Source: Mameliella sp. CS4
GTDB lineage: Bacteria; Pseudomonadota; Alphaproteobacteria; Rhodobacterales; Rhodobacteraceae
Reading direction: 5' to 3'
NCBI RefSeq assembly: GCF_019392335.1
Contig: NZ_JAHXRQ010000002.1
Location: 248,001-312,000, forward strand
Length of the DNA stretch: 64,000 bases
This document shows, piece by piece, positions 37,106 to 45,846 of this stretch. Positions within the stretch are counted from its first letter, which is position 1. Each line of letters starts with the position of its first letter. Both the position numbers and the translations under genes were made by a program. The notes below the pieces were generated by a model that saw only the letters and a list, made by a program, of their open reading frames with translations, searched no databases and was not told where the DNA came from.

Positions 37106-37413
37106 GGTTGTGGAAATGTTCGGCGTCGCCGGGACGGGACTGTTTGCGGCTTTGCCGCAAAGGCGCCCGCCCGCCGACCCTTTGAAACAGGCTGCGCCTG
37201 TTTTTCGCTTCGGGAGTCACCAGCGAACAGGCCTCGCCTGATCCCCTGACCCCTCCCTCGCTTTTTGCGCGCCTGAGCCAGCGCACGGGGCGACGCAAGG
37301 GCAAGCCGCGCTTTGCGCGGGCCTGCGGCCCCTTGCATCGCCCCGCGCCCCGGCTCTGATCGGCCTCAAGCGACGGAGGGCTCCGGGGAACAGGCTGAGG
37401 GCCGGTCCGCGCG
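37106..37413. other. Intergenic region with several GC hairpins
   Basis: 308 bases without a gene. It holds inverted repeats TTTGCGGC-TTT-GCCGCAAA (near 37143), the helicase terminator at 37185-37206, and recurring GAACAGGC-type words near 37222 and 37390. The composition is GC-rich with small repeats, resembling degraded intergenic repeat DNA. Confidence 0.4.
37185..37206 (+). terminator. Terminator of the helicase gene
   Basis: 8-bp stem AAACAGGC/GCCTGTTT with a TGC loop and two further T residues. Intrinsic terminator about 80 bases after the helicase stop. Confidence 0.7.
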
Positions 37414-38433
37414 TCAGGCCAGTTGCACGATCTGTTTGCCGGTATTGCCGCCTGTCAGCATCGAGATGAAGGCGGCGGGCGCGTTTTCCAGCCCCTGTGC
37501 CACGTCCTCGAGAAAGCTGATCTCTCCGGCGGCGACCCTGGGGGTCATTTCTGCCAAGAACGCCGGGTAGCCGTCCCAGTGATCGAAGATGATGAACCCG
37601 TTGACCGAGAGGCGCTTGACCAGGATGGACCGCCAGACCTTTGGCAGCCGATCTTCTGTCCCGTCGGTGCCGCCGTACCAGGCGATGGTGCCGCAGATCG
37701 GGATACGGCCATGCGTGTTCATCAGGGGCATGACGGCCTCCAGGACCTTGCCGCCGGTGTTTTCCCAGTAGATGTCGATTCCATCCGGGGCCTCGGCGGC
37801 GATGGCCTCGCTGAGGGCGCTGGCGCCGACGCAGGCGCGGTGATCGATGGCGGCGTCGAAGCCGAAGCGTTCCGTCGCCAGCTGGCATTTCTCTGACCCG
37901 CCCGCGATGGCGACGGTACGCAGGCCTGCGGCCTTGGCCAGCTGGCCGACCAGTGAGCCGACCGGCCCGGTTGCGGCGGCGACGGCCAGGGTTTCGCCAG
38001 ACTTGGGACGACCGAATTCCCGCAGGCCCGTCCAGGCGGTGAAGCCCGGCATTCCCAGAACGCCCAGTGCCGTGGTGGGCGGCAGGCGGTCGTCGAGCTT
38101 GCGCAGCCCCTGCGCGGGAAGGACCGCGTGGCTGGCCCAGCCGGTCATGCCCGTGACGAGATCGCCTTCGGCAAATGCATCGGCCCGCGAGGCCAGGACA
38201 CGGCCAACGCCCTGACCCACCATCGTCCCGCCGAGGTCGACCGAGGCGGCATAGCTGCCCGCGTCGTCCATCCGTCCCCGCATGTAGGGATCAAGCGACA
38301 GGTGCGTGACCTCGACAAGGACCTCACCGGTGTCAGGTGTCGGCACCGGCGCCTCTTTCAGCGCAAAATCTTCGGGCACCGGGAGGCCGGAGGGGCGGCG
38401 GGCGAGGGCGATGCGGCGCATCTGGCTGGACAT
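37414..38433 (-). CDS. NADP-dependent MDR-type oxidoreductase (leukotriene B4 dehydrogenase/CurA-like)
   Basis: 339 aa zinc-less medium-chain reductase acting on enones or 2-alkenals. The N-terminus has RRIALARRPSGLPVPEDFAL, the middle MPGFTAWTGLREFGRPKSGE, and the NADP fold VAAATGPVGSLVGQLAKAAG. The substrate is not predictable. I set the start at 38433 (MSSQMRR) because the longer frame covers non-conserved DNA and an AAGGAGT-like site precedes it. It is divergent from the acyl-CoA ligase over about 97 bases. Confidence 0.85.
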   Translation of the reverse strand: MSSQMRRIALARRPSGLPVPEDFALKEAPVPTPDTGEVLVEVTHLSLDPYMRGRMDDAGSYAASVDLGGTMVGQGVGRVLASRADAFAEGDLVTGMTGWASHAVLPAQGLRKLDDRLPPTTALGVLGMPGFTAWTGLREFGRPKSGETLAVAAATGPVGSLVGQLAKAAGLRTVAIAGGSEKCQLATERFGFDAAIDHRACVGASALSEAIAAEAPDGIDIYWENTGGKVLEAVMPLMNTHGRIPICGTIAWYGGTDGTEDRLPKVWRSILVKRLSVNGFIIFDHWDGYPAFLAEMTPRVAAGEISFLEDVAQGLENAPAAFISMLTGGNTGKQIVQLA

Positions 38434-38530
38434 GGGCACTCCTTGCGTCACTTTCAGGAAAAACGGTTGCGCGGCGGCAATGGTCGCGCGCAGTCTAACC
38501 GGACGCAGGCAGACGGCAAGGGAGGGCCAG

Positions 38531-40165
38531 ATGCAAGGCATGATGATGCATATGCCGCTGAGGATCATCGAGATTCTCGACTACGCAGCACAGGCGCACC
38601 CCGGAGGTGAGATCGTCTCTGTGCGCACGGAAGGTGATATTCACCGCGAAACCTATGCCGAAGCCTATGCCCGCGCCGGGCAGCTGGCACATGGGCTGGC
38701 CGGGCTTGGCGTGGGGCAGGGCGACCGCGTGGCGACACTGGCCTGGAACGGCTACCGCCACTTCGAGCTATATTATGCGATCAGTGGAATGGGGGCGGTC
38801 TGTCACACGATCAATCCGCGCCTCTCTGCCGAGCAGATGCTTTACATCATCTCACATGCCTCGGACCGGGTGCTTTGCGTCGATCTGACATTTGTGCCCA
38901 TCGTCGAGGCGCTGGCCGAGCATTTGCCCGAAGGGCTGAGGTTGGTGGCGATGACGGACCGGGCACATATGCCCGACAGCAAGCTGGACTGGCTGTGTTA
39001 CGAGGATGTGTTGCAGGGGCAGCCCGAGACCTATGACTGGCCGGTCATGCCAGAGGACAGCGCGGCGGGGCTTTGCTATACCTCGGGCACCACGGGGAAT
39101 CCCAAGGGCGCGCTTTATTCGCACCGGTCCACGGTGCTGCATGCGCTTTACCTGGCGGTGACGGTGCCTCGGTCGTTGCACGAGGGCGCGCGTATCCTGC
39201 CGGTGGTGCCGATGTTCCATGTCAATTCCTGGGGCCTGCCCTATGCGGCGCCGCTGGTCGGGGCCTCGCTGATCATGCCGGGGGCCAAGCTGGACGGTGC
39301 CTCTGTCTTTGAGTTGATGGAAGAGGAAAAGGTGACGGCCTCCTGGGGTGTGCCCACCGTCTGGCTGGGTCTACGGGCAGAGGTCGAGAAGCGGGATGCG
39401 GTGCCCTCGGCGCTGGACCAGTTGGTGATCGGCGGGTCTGCGGCGCCGCGCGCGATGATCGAGTTCTTCGAGAAACGCGGGGTGGATGTCTGCCACGCCT
39501 GGGGCATGACCGAGATGAGCCCGGTGGGCACACATGGGCAATTGTCCAAACCGATGCATGACTTGCCCTTTGAGCAACGGATGGCGTTGAAGGCAAAACA
39601 GGGGCGGCGGGTCTTCGGTGTCGAGCTGCGGATCGACGGCGAGGACGGCAAGCCTTTGCCTCATGACGGCAAGTCCTCGGGTGAGTTGCATGTGCGGGGG
39701 AACACGATCATTTCCGGCTATTTTGGGGATGAGGCCGCGACGGAAGACGCTTTTGATGCCAACGGCTGGTTCGGCACGGGTGATGTGGCGGTGATCGACG
39801 AGCGCGGTTTCCTGGCAATCCAGGATCGGTCCAAGGATCTGATCAAGTCGGGCGGCGAGTGGATCAGCTCCTTGGACCTGGAGAACATTGCGATGGGGCA
39901 TCCGAAGGTCGCCAGCTGCGCGGTGATCGCGGTGTCGCATCCCAAGTGGGAAGAACGCCCCTTGCTGGTGGTGGTCCCGCGCGAGGCTGGCGATCCGCCG
40001 GCCTTGGCCGAAATTCATGACATGATGCTGGAGCACCTGGCGAAATGGCAATTGCCGGACGCGATGGAATGCGTCGAAGACCTGCCGCTGACAGCGACGG
40101 GCAAAGTGTCGAAACTGACCCTGCGCAAGCGGTTTGCGGACTACGTGCTGCCCGATGCTGGCTGA
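38531..40165 (+). CDS. Acyl-CoA ligase (AMP-forming), DmdB-like/medium-chain type
   Basis: 544 aa of the adenylate-forming family. Motifs are YTSGTTGNPKGALYSHRS (AMP binding), WGMTEMSPVG, TGDVAVIDERGF and the C-terminal LPLTATGKVSK with the catalytic lysine. The start MQGMMMHMPLRIIEILDYAA and DRVATLAWNGYRHFELYYAIS resemble roseobacter medium-chain and 3-methylmercaptopropionate CoA ligases (DmdB). Substrate choice between fatty acids and MMPA is open. GGGAGGGCCAG precedes the ATG at 38531. It overlaps the MaoC gene start by 11 bases. Confidence 0.85.
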   Translation: MQGMMMHMPLRIIEILDYAAQAHPGGEIVSVRTEGDIHRETYAEAYARAGQLAHGLAGLGVGQGDRVATLAWNGYRHFELYYAISGMGAVCHTINPRLSAEQMLYIISHASDRVLCVDLTFVPIVEALAEHLPEGLRLVAMTDRAHMPDSKLDWLCYEDVLQGQPETYDWPVMPEDSAAGLCYTSGTTGNPKGALYSHRSTVLHALYLAVTVPRSLHEGARILPVVPMFHVNSWGLPYAAPLVGASLIMPGAKLDGASVFELMEEEKVTASWGVPTVWLGLRAEVEKRDAVPSALDQLVIGGSAAPRAMIEFFEKRGVDVCHAWGMTEMSPVGTHGQLSKPMHDLPFEQRMALKAKQGRRVFGVELRIDGEDGKPLPHDGKSSGELHVRGNTIISGYFGDEAATEDAFDANGWFGTGDVAVIDERGFLAIQDRSKDLIKSGGEWISSLDLENIAMGHPKVASCAVIAVSHPKWEERPLLVVVPREAGDPPALAEIHDMMLEHLAKWQLPDAMECVEDLPLTATGKVSKLTLRKRFADYVLPDAG

Positions 40166-40598
40166 CGATCTGAGGGACATGGCGCCGCGCGCGAGCGGCT
40201 GGGTGACGCTGGACGCGGCACGGGTCAAGCTGTTCGCCGATGCCACGGAGGACTGGCAGTTCATCCACCTGGACGAGGAACGCTCCGCGGCGGAAACGCC
40301 CTTTGGCGGGTGTGTCGCGCATGGGTTTCTGACGCTGTCGATGCTGTCCAAGATGTCCTACGAGGTCTTGGAGAGGCTCGAGGGCGTCAGGTCCAGCGTG
40401 AACTATGGCTTTGACCGCATCCGGTTCGTTTCGCCGGTGCGGGTGGGGCGCCGGATTCGGGGGCGGTTTATCGTCGCGAGTGTCGACGAGCGCCAGGGCT
40501 GTCTGGACGTGCATTGGGACGTGGAAGTCGAGATCGAGGGGGCCGAACGGCCGGCCCTGGCCGCCAACTGGATCACGCGTCTGTACCTGGACGGGTAG
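40155..40598 (+). CDS. MaoC family enoyl-CoA hydratase-like protein
   Basis: 147-aa single hotdog domain. The catalytic Asp-His pair region reads DWQFIHLDEERSAAETPFGG, followed by VAHGFLTLSMLSKM and the strand NYGFDRIRFVSPVRVG. This is the NodN/MaoC type that hydrates 2-enoyl-CoA or hydroxyacyl thioesters. The ATG at 40155 overlaps the end of the ligase gene, so the two are coupled. A 95-bp gap separates it from the acyl-CoA dehydrogenase. Confidence 0.85.
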   Translation: MLADDLRDMAPRASGWVTLDAARVKLFADATEDWQFIHLDEERSAAETPFGGCVAHGFLTLSMLSKMSYEVLERLEGVRSSVNYGFDRIRFVSPVRVGRRIRGRFIVASVDERQGCLDVHWDVEVEIEGAERPALAANWITRLYLDG

Positions 40599-40693
40599 CG
40601 CCGCCCGCGCGCCGATCGCCGCGGCGCCCACCCACCCGCCCCGTCCGCGCCGATCCACGCGCGGGCGGCGCGGGGCTGTCGAGAGGAGAAGAC

Positions 40694-41929
40694 ATGGACC
40701 TGGGGATGACGGAGCGGGTGCGCCCGCTGGTGATGCAGGTGCGGCGCATGATCGAGGAAGAGATCGCGCCGCTGGACGCGGAGTTTCACACGCTGGTTGG
40801 CACGCATCCCTCGGGCAATCGCTTTGCCCTGGTGCCGCGACAACTGGAGATCCTGGATGGGTTGAAGTCCGAGGCGAAGGCGCGCGGCTTGTGGAATTTC
40901 TGGCTGACCGGGTCCGGGCGGGGCTATGGGCTGACGACGGTGGAATATGCCTACCTGGCCGAGGAGATGGGAAAGGTCGGGCTGGCGGCGGAGGTTTTTA
41001 ACTGCAGCGCACCGGACACCGGCAACATGGAGGTGCTGGAGCGTTACGGCGCGGACTGGATGAAGGACCGCTGGCTGGTGCCGCTGCTGGAAGGGGAGAT
41101 CCGCTCCGCCTATGTGATGACGGAACCGGAGGTCGCCTCTTCGGATGCGGCGCAGCTGGTCTTCGAGGCGCGGCGGGACGGCGACGATTATGTGCTGAAC
41201 GGCGAAAAATGGTGGATCAGCGGGGCAGGCGATCCGCGGTGCGGGCTGTATATCCTGATGGCCTGCACCGATCCCGGGGCGGCACGGCACGCCCGGCATA
41301 CGATGTTTGTCATGGATCCGGAGATGCCCGGGATCGAGGTGCTGCGGCCGATGACCGTTTTTGGCCAGGATGATGCCCCTCATGGGCACATGCATCTGCG
41401 GTTCACCGATGTCCGCCTGCCAGCCCGGAATGTCGTGCTGGGTGAGGGCCGCGGGTTCGAGGTGGCGCAGGGGCGGCTGGGTCCGGGACGCATCCATCAT
41501 TGCATGCGGGCCATCGGCCAGGCGGAAAAGGCCTTGGAAATGATGTGCCGCCGTGGCCTGTCGCGTGAGGCCTTCGGCAAGTCGCTCGCCGAGCTGGGCG
41601 CCAATCACGACATCATCGCCAATGCGCGGATGGAGATCGAGATGGCGCGTTTGCTGTGCCTCAAGGCCGCCTGGATGATGGATACGCAGGGGGTGCGCGC
41701 GGCGCAGCCCTGGATTTCCAAGATCAAGGTGGTCGCCCCGCTGATGGCCGCCAAGGTGGTGGATGAGGCAATGCAGATGCACGGGGCGGGCGGGATAAGC
41801 CAGGATCATGACCTGGCCTCGATGTGGACACATATCCGCACGCTGCGTTTTGCCGACGGGCCGGATGCCGTTCACCGGCGACAGGTGGCGCGGGCGGAAT
41901 TGCGCAAATATGCCAACGAGACGCTCTGA
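40694..41929 (+). CDS. Acyl-CoA dehydrogenase, ACAD10/11-like
   Basis: 411 aa flavoprotein. FAD/substrate segments are YVMTEPEVASSDA, WWISGAGDPRCGLYILMACT, GRIHHCMRAIGQAEKALEMM and the C-terminal QMHGAGGISQDHDLASMW. The combination with an adjacent APH-type kinase gene mirrors the domain fusion of mammalian ACAD10/11. The start at 40694 has GAGAGGAG before it. The family acts on branched or 4-hydroxyacyl-CoAs. Confidence 0.85.
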   Translation: MDLGMTERVRPLVMQVRRMIEEEIAPLDAEFHTLVGTHPSGNRFALVPRQLEILDGLKSEAKARGLWNFWLTGSGRGYGLTTVEYAYLAEEMGKVGLAAEVFNCSAPDTGNMEVLERYGADWMKDRWLVPLLEGEIRSAYVMTEPEVASSDAAQLVFEARRDGDDYVLNGEKWWISGAGDPRCGLYILMACTDPGAARHARHTMFVMDPEMPGIEVLRPMTVFGQDDAPHGHMHLRFTDVRLPARNVVLGEGRGFEVAQGRLGPGRIHHCMRAIGQAEKALEMMCRRGLSREAFGKSLAELGANHDIIANARMEIEMARLLCLKAAWMMDTQGVRAAQPWISKIKVVAPLMAAKVVDEAMQMHGAGGISQDHDLASMWTHIRTLRFADGPDAVHRRQVARAELRKYANETL

Positions 41930-41979
41930 CGGGATCTGTTGCAGGTGAGTATTTGAAGAGAGAAGAAACAGGAGGCGGG

Positions 41980-43002
41980 ATGCAGGCGGCTGAGCTGGCG
42001 CGCGTGGCGGACTGGATGGAGACCCATGTGCCGGGATTTCACGGGCCAGTGCGGGCCGAGAAGTTCGACCAGGGCCAGTCGAATCCCACCTTCGCATTGG
42101 GGAGTCCTTCTGGCCGCTACGTGTTGCGGCGCAAGCCGTCGGGCCAACTGCTGAAATCCGCCCATGCGGTGGATCGCGAGTTTCGTGTCCAGTCTGCGCT
42201 GGCCGGGACGGATGTGCCGGTGCCGAAGATGCTGGCGCTCTGCGAGGACGACGAGGTGCTGGGCACCATGTTTTATGTCATGGAGCATGTTGCGGGCCGC
42301 ACCCTTGTGGAACCCGATCTGCCCGAGGAAACCCCGGCGGGACGGGCGGCGATCATGGACGAGATGAACCGTGTTCTGGCCGCGATCCATTCCCTGGACC
42401 CGGTGCGCCTGGGCCTGTCGGACTATGGAGCACCGGGAAACTACTATGAACGGCAGCTGGCGCGTTGGACGAGGCAGTACCGCGCCTCTGAAACCGAACG
42501 GCAGCCCGACATGGAGGCATTGATTGCCTGGCTGGAAAGGGCCTTGCCCGAGGATGATGGGCAGCGGAGCCTCGTGCATGGTGATTTCCGCCTCGATAAC
42601 CTGCTGTTCGCATCCGAAGGGACGGCGTGCCGGGCGGTGCTGGACTGGGAACTGTCCACGCTGGGCCATCCCCATGCGGACCTTGCGGGGGTGTTGATGC
42701 AGTGGCAGCTGCCGCCGGGGCCGGTTGCGCGCGGACTGGCCGGGGTGGACCGTGCCGCGCTGGGCCTGCCATCGGACGAGGACTTTGTCGCCGCCTATTG
42801 CGCACGACGGGGCATCGACGGGATCGAGGGGTTGGGTTTTTGTGTCGCCTTTGCCTTTTTCCGCATGGCGGCGATCCTGCAGGGGGTCAGGAAACGTGCC
42901 CTTGACGGCACTGCCGCGAACCCGGAAAAGGGTTTGAAACTGGGCGCTTATGTGCCGAAATTTGCATCATTGGGGCTGGAGGCCCGGCACGGATATGGAT
43001 GA
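41980..43002 (+). CDS. Phosphotransferase family protein (APH type, ACAD10/11 kinase-like)
   Basis: 340 aa aminoglycoside-phosphotransferase fold. Visible are FDQGQSNPTFALGS (glycine-rich loop), YVLRRKPSGQLLKSAHAVDR with the ATP-binding lysine, the catalytic LVHGDFRLDNLLF and VLDWELSTLGHPHAD (DxD-type metal site). Members next to acyl-CoA dehydrogenases are not antibiotic kinases; related LvaA phosphorylates 4-hydroxyacyl-CoA. AGGAGGC precedes the ATG. It overlaps the following thioesterase by 8 bases. Confidence 0.85.
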   Translation: MQAAELARVADWMETHVPGFHGPVRAEKFDQGQSNPTFALGSPSGRYVLRRKPSGQLLKSAHAVDREFRVQSALAGTDVPVPKMLALCEDDEVLGTMFYVMEHVAGRTLVEPDLPEETPAGRAAIMDEMNRVLAAIHSLDPVRLGLSDYGAPGNYYERQLARWTRQYRASETERQPDMEALIAWLERALPEDDGQRSLVHGDFRLDNLLFASEGTACRAVLDWELSTLGHPHADLAGVLMQWQLPPGPVARGLAGVDRAALGLPSDEDFVAAYCARRGIDGIEGLGFCVAFAFFRMAAILQGVRKRALDGTAANPEKGLKLGAYVPKFASLGLEARHGYG

Positions 43003-43390
43003 GGCTTTCCGAGAGGCACCCTATGCCTACTCCCGCCACATCGGGATGCAGATGAGCGAATGGCGTGAAGGCTATGCCGCCTTCGACCTGCCGCTGGAAG
43101 ATTTCCTGATGAACCGCCACGGCAATCCGCACGGGGGTGTCCATGCCTCCTTGCTGGATACGGTCATGGGGTACGCGGGCTGCTGGACCGGCGATCCCGA
43201 GCGCAGGCAGCTTTGCCTGACGCTGAGCCTGAACGTGCAGTATCTGTCGCGCCCCAAGGGCGTGTTGCTGAAAGGTGAAGGTTGGAAGACCGGGGGCGGG
43301 CGGTCGTCTTTCTTTGCTGAAGCGCAGATTGCCGATGAAACCGGTGAGTTGATTGCCAAGGGCACGGGCGTGTTCAAGTACCGCTCATGA
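42995..43390 (+). CDS. PaaI-type hotdog thioesterase
   Basis: 131 aa. The family motif NPHGGVHASLLDTVMGYAG and LTLSLNVQYLSRPKGVLLKG indicate a PaaI/YbgC-like acyl-CoA thioesterase, releasing CoA from dead-end or product thioesters. Its start overlaps the kinase gene end, so it belongs to the same operon. Substrate not known. Confidence 0.85.
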   Translation: MDEAFREAPYAYSRHIGMQMSEWREGYAAFDLPLEDFLMNRHGNPHGGVHASLLDTVMGYAGCWTGDPERRQLCLTLSLNVQYLSRPKGVLLKGEGWKTGGGRSSFFAEAQIADETGELIAKGTGVFKYRS

Positions 43391-43414
43391 CGGTGCGGCG
43401 GGGTGAACCACGCC

Positions 43415-44059
43415 CTACGCCAGGTCCGCCACCAGCGCGGGTAGATTGGCGTGATGCGCGAAACGGGCAGCGTGCGGCAGGTCCCCGACCGGGGTCTTGC
43501 GATAGCCCTCGGTGAACAGCAGGAAAGGGATGCCCGCGTTCTGGGCGGTTTCCACGTCCGTTTCGCTGTCGCCCACGTATAACGCGCGAGAGGCGCCCTC
43601 CAGCGCGGCGTGCAGCATGGCCGGGTCGGGCTTGCGCGTGGGCAGGCTGTCGCCGCCGATGACGATCTCGAAGAAGGGCGCCAGCCCGGTGTCGCGCAAG
43701 GCAGAGAGCGTGGCCTCATACGGTTTGTTGGTACAGAGCGTCAGCCGGTGGCCCGCCGCCTGCAGAGTGGTTAGCGCCTCCTGCGCACCGGGATAGACAG
43801 AGGCCGGGTCGCTGGGCGTGTTGACATAGTGATGCATCGTGCGGCGCGTCAGTTCGGCATGATGGTCCTGCGGGGCGCCGATGTGATCCAGCACCCGTTC
43901 CAGCAGGATCGGCAAGCCGCGCCCGACAAAGCCCTGGGTCGTGTCACGGTCGATCCCGGGCAAGTCCATTTCCGCCAGTGCCGAGGCAACGCTGCGGTGG
44001 ATATGCGGCACGCTGTCGATCAGCGTGCCGTCCAGGTCGAAGGCGATGGTCAGGCTCAT
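43415..44059 (-). CDS. gph: Phosphoglycolate phosphatase (HAD family)
   Basis: 214 aa. HAD motif I is [11 protein letters not shown], motif [13 protein letters not shown], motif [17 protein letters not shown] and [16 protein letters not shown]. The overall layout matches Gph, which hydrolyses 2-phosphoglycolate formed by DNA repair or oxygenase activity. Gph assignment rests on similarity plus the context with rpe (4-base overlap). Other HAD substrates are possible. Confidence 0.85.
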   Translation of the reverse strand: MSLTIAFDLDGTLIDSVPHIHRSVASALAEMDLPGIDRDTTQGFVGRGLPILLERVLDHIGAPQDHHAELTRRTMHHYVNTPSDPASVYPGAQEALTTLQAAGHRLTLCTNKPYEATLSALRDTGLAPFFEIVIGGDSLPTRKPDPAMLHAALEGASRALYVGDSETDVETAQNAGIPFLLFTEGYRKTPVGDLPHAARFAHHANLPALVADLA

Positions 44060-44745
44060 GCCGCGAGCGTGGTGGCCGCGGTTCGGATCGCGCGAATGTT
44101 CTCGCCGTAGGGGGCAGGGTTTTCGACCGAACCGCCGCGGAAGACGGCAGAGCCCGCAACCAGGACGTCGGCGCCCGCATCAACCACAAGCGGAGCGGTG
44201 GTCGGATCGACGCCGCCGTCGATCTCGATATGTACCGGGCGGTCGCCGATCATCTGGCGCAGGGTGCGGACCTTGCTGGTCATGTCGATGAACTTCTGAC
44301 CGCCGAACCCGGGGTTCACGGTCATGACGCAGACCAGGTCGGTCAGGTCCAGCAGGTGTTCGATGGCCTGCGCCGGGGTGCCCGGGTTCAGCGCCACGCC
44401 CGCCTTCATGCCGGCGGCGCGGATCGCCTGCAGCGTCCGATGGGTATGCGCCCCGGCCTCGACATGGGCGGTCAGGATGTCGGCGCCCGCTTCGGCATAG
44501 GCCTCGATATAGGGATCGACGGGGGCGATCATCAGGTGCACGTCCATGACCGTTTTGACATGCTTGCGGAAGGCTTTGACCGCGGGCGGGCCAAAGGTGA
44601 GGTTCGGCACGAAATGGCCGTCCATCACGTCGACATGAATCCAGTCTGCCCCCTGGTCCTCGACGGCGCGGATCTCGCGCCCGAAGTCGGCGAAATCGGC
44701 GGACAGGATGGAGGGGGCGATCTTGACGGTGCGGTCGAAGGGCAT
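44056..44745 (-). CDS. rpe: Ribulose-phosphate 3-epimerase
   Basis: 229-aa TIM-barrel enzyme of the pentose phosphate pathway. Motifs are [34 protein letters not shown] with metal ligands, [15 protein letters not shown] and [21 protein letters not shown]. Length is standard. I use the ATG at 44745; an earlier in-frame ATG at 44763 gives a six-residue extension. The stop overlaps gph by four bases. Confidence 0.96.
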   Translation of the reverse strand: MPFDRTVKIAPSILSADFADFGREIRAVEDQGADWIHVDVMDGHFVPNLTFGPPAVKAFRKHVKTVMDVHLMIAPVDPYIEAYAEAGADILTAHVEAGAHTHRTLQAIRAAGMKAGVALNPGTPAQAIEHLLDLTDLVCVMTVNPGFGGQKFIDMTSKVRTLRQMIGDRPVHIEIDGGVDPTTAPLVVDAGADVLVAGSAVFRGGSVENPAPYGENIRAIRTAATTLAA

Positions 44746-44819
44746 GGGATTTCCTGAGAGCAAGGCGGTTGGACAGGGATTTGGCCGCTGAATCGCCCGG
44801 GGTCAAGCCCGCGACGGGC

Positions 44820-45752
44820 TCAGTACCCGGCGGCGCGGTCAACCAGGTGCAACAAGGGCTCTCCTGCCTCGCCTCTGCGGATGTTTTCGGCGATCACGCG
44901 GGCCGCCGTCCCGGGGCGGGTGGTCGAGGCGATATGCGGGGTGACGGTGACGCGGGGGTGGGCCCAGAACGGATGATCATCGGGCAGCGGTTCGACGCGG
45001 AAGACGTCAAGCGTGGCATGGGCAATCTGGCCCGACTCCAGCGCCTCGATCAGCGCGGCATCGTCGATGAGTGGCCCGCGCCCCGGGTTGATGAGGAAGG
45101 CGCCGCGCGCGGGCAGGGCCAGCGTCTCGGCGTCGATCAGGTTGTGGGTGGCGGGCGTGTCCGGCAAGAGCAGGATAACGATCTGCGCATCGCTCAGCGC
45201 CCGACGCAATCCCTCGTCCCCCGCATGGCAGGTGACACCGGGAAGCTCCTTTTGGGTGCGGCTCCACCCTGTTACCGGGAAACCAAGCGCGGTCAGCGCC
45301 TTGGCGCAGGCTTGCCCCAGCGCGCCCATCCCCAGGATCGTGACGGGACGGTCCGCCGACAGGGGCGGCGGTGTCGCGTCCCAGTCGCGGTTCGGGTTCA
45401 CGATATGCGCGTCCATGCCAAGGTGGTGGCGCAGCGTATGGCCCGTTACCCATTCCACCATGCCCTGGGTGAGACCTTCGTCATCGACCATGCGGGTCAG
45501 CGGCACGGTCAGGGTCTCGTTCCCGGTGATGTCCTCGACCCCGGCCCAGAGGTTCAGCACGGCCTTGAGCCGGGTGAAGGGCGTGAAATCCTGTACGTCC
45601 GAATTGGGCGCGTAGACGATGTAGTCGACCTCCTCCGGCGGCAAGTCGGTGCCCAGCCTGTAGTCCAGCCCCGTAGCGTCAAGCCCGGCGCGCAGAGGCG
45701 CCTCGTAGTCTTCCCATTTCTCGGAGCGGGCGGCGAAGAGGATATTGGTCAT
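44820..45752 (-). CDS. ghrA: Glyoxylate/hydroxypyruvate reductase A
   Basis: 310 aa of the D-2-hydroxyacid dehydrogenase family, GhrA type. The NAD(P) fold has VTILGMGALGQACAKALTAL. The catalytic region INPGRGPLIDDAALIEAL and the His-bearing HPRVTVTPHIAS are present. It reduces glyoxylate and hydroxypyruvate, and is near gph and rpe, consistent with C2 metabolism. The start is set at 45752 (MTNILFAAR), with a plausible purine-rich site upstream. Confidence 0.9.
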   Translation of the reverse strand: MTNILFAARSEKWEDYEAPLRAGLDATGLDYRLGTDLPPEEVDYIVYAPNSDVQDFTPFTRLKAVLNLWAGVEDITGNETLTVPLTRMVDDEGLTQGMVEWVTGHTLRHHLGMDAHIVNPNRDWDATPPPLSADRPVTILGMGALGQACAKALTALGFPVTGWSRTQKELPGVTCHAGDEGLRRALSDAQIVILLLPDTPATHNLIDAETLALPARGAFLINPGRGPLIDDAALIEALESGQIAHATLDVFRVEPLPDDHPFWAHPRVTVTPHIASTTRPGTAARVIAENIRRGEAGEPLLHLVDRAAGY

Positions 45753-45846
45753 GGTCGAAGCTCCGGTCTGCTTTTCGCCCCTTAGACCACGGGCACCGGC
45801 AGAGGGAAAGCCGGTGCCTCCGTGTCCGGGCCAGGGCTGGTCCGGC

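Noticed and set aside
44797..44820. GC-rich repeat-like word upstream of rpe
   Set aside because: It resembles the 1135-1155 repeat only partly and its arms are imperfect; not annotated.
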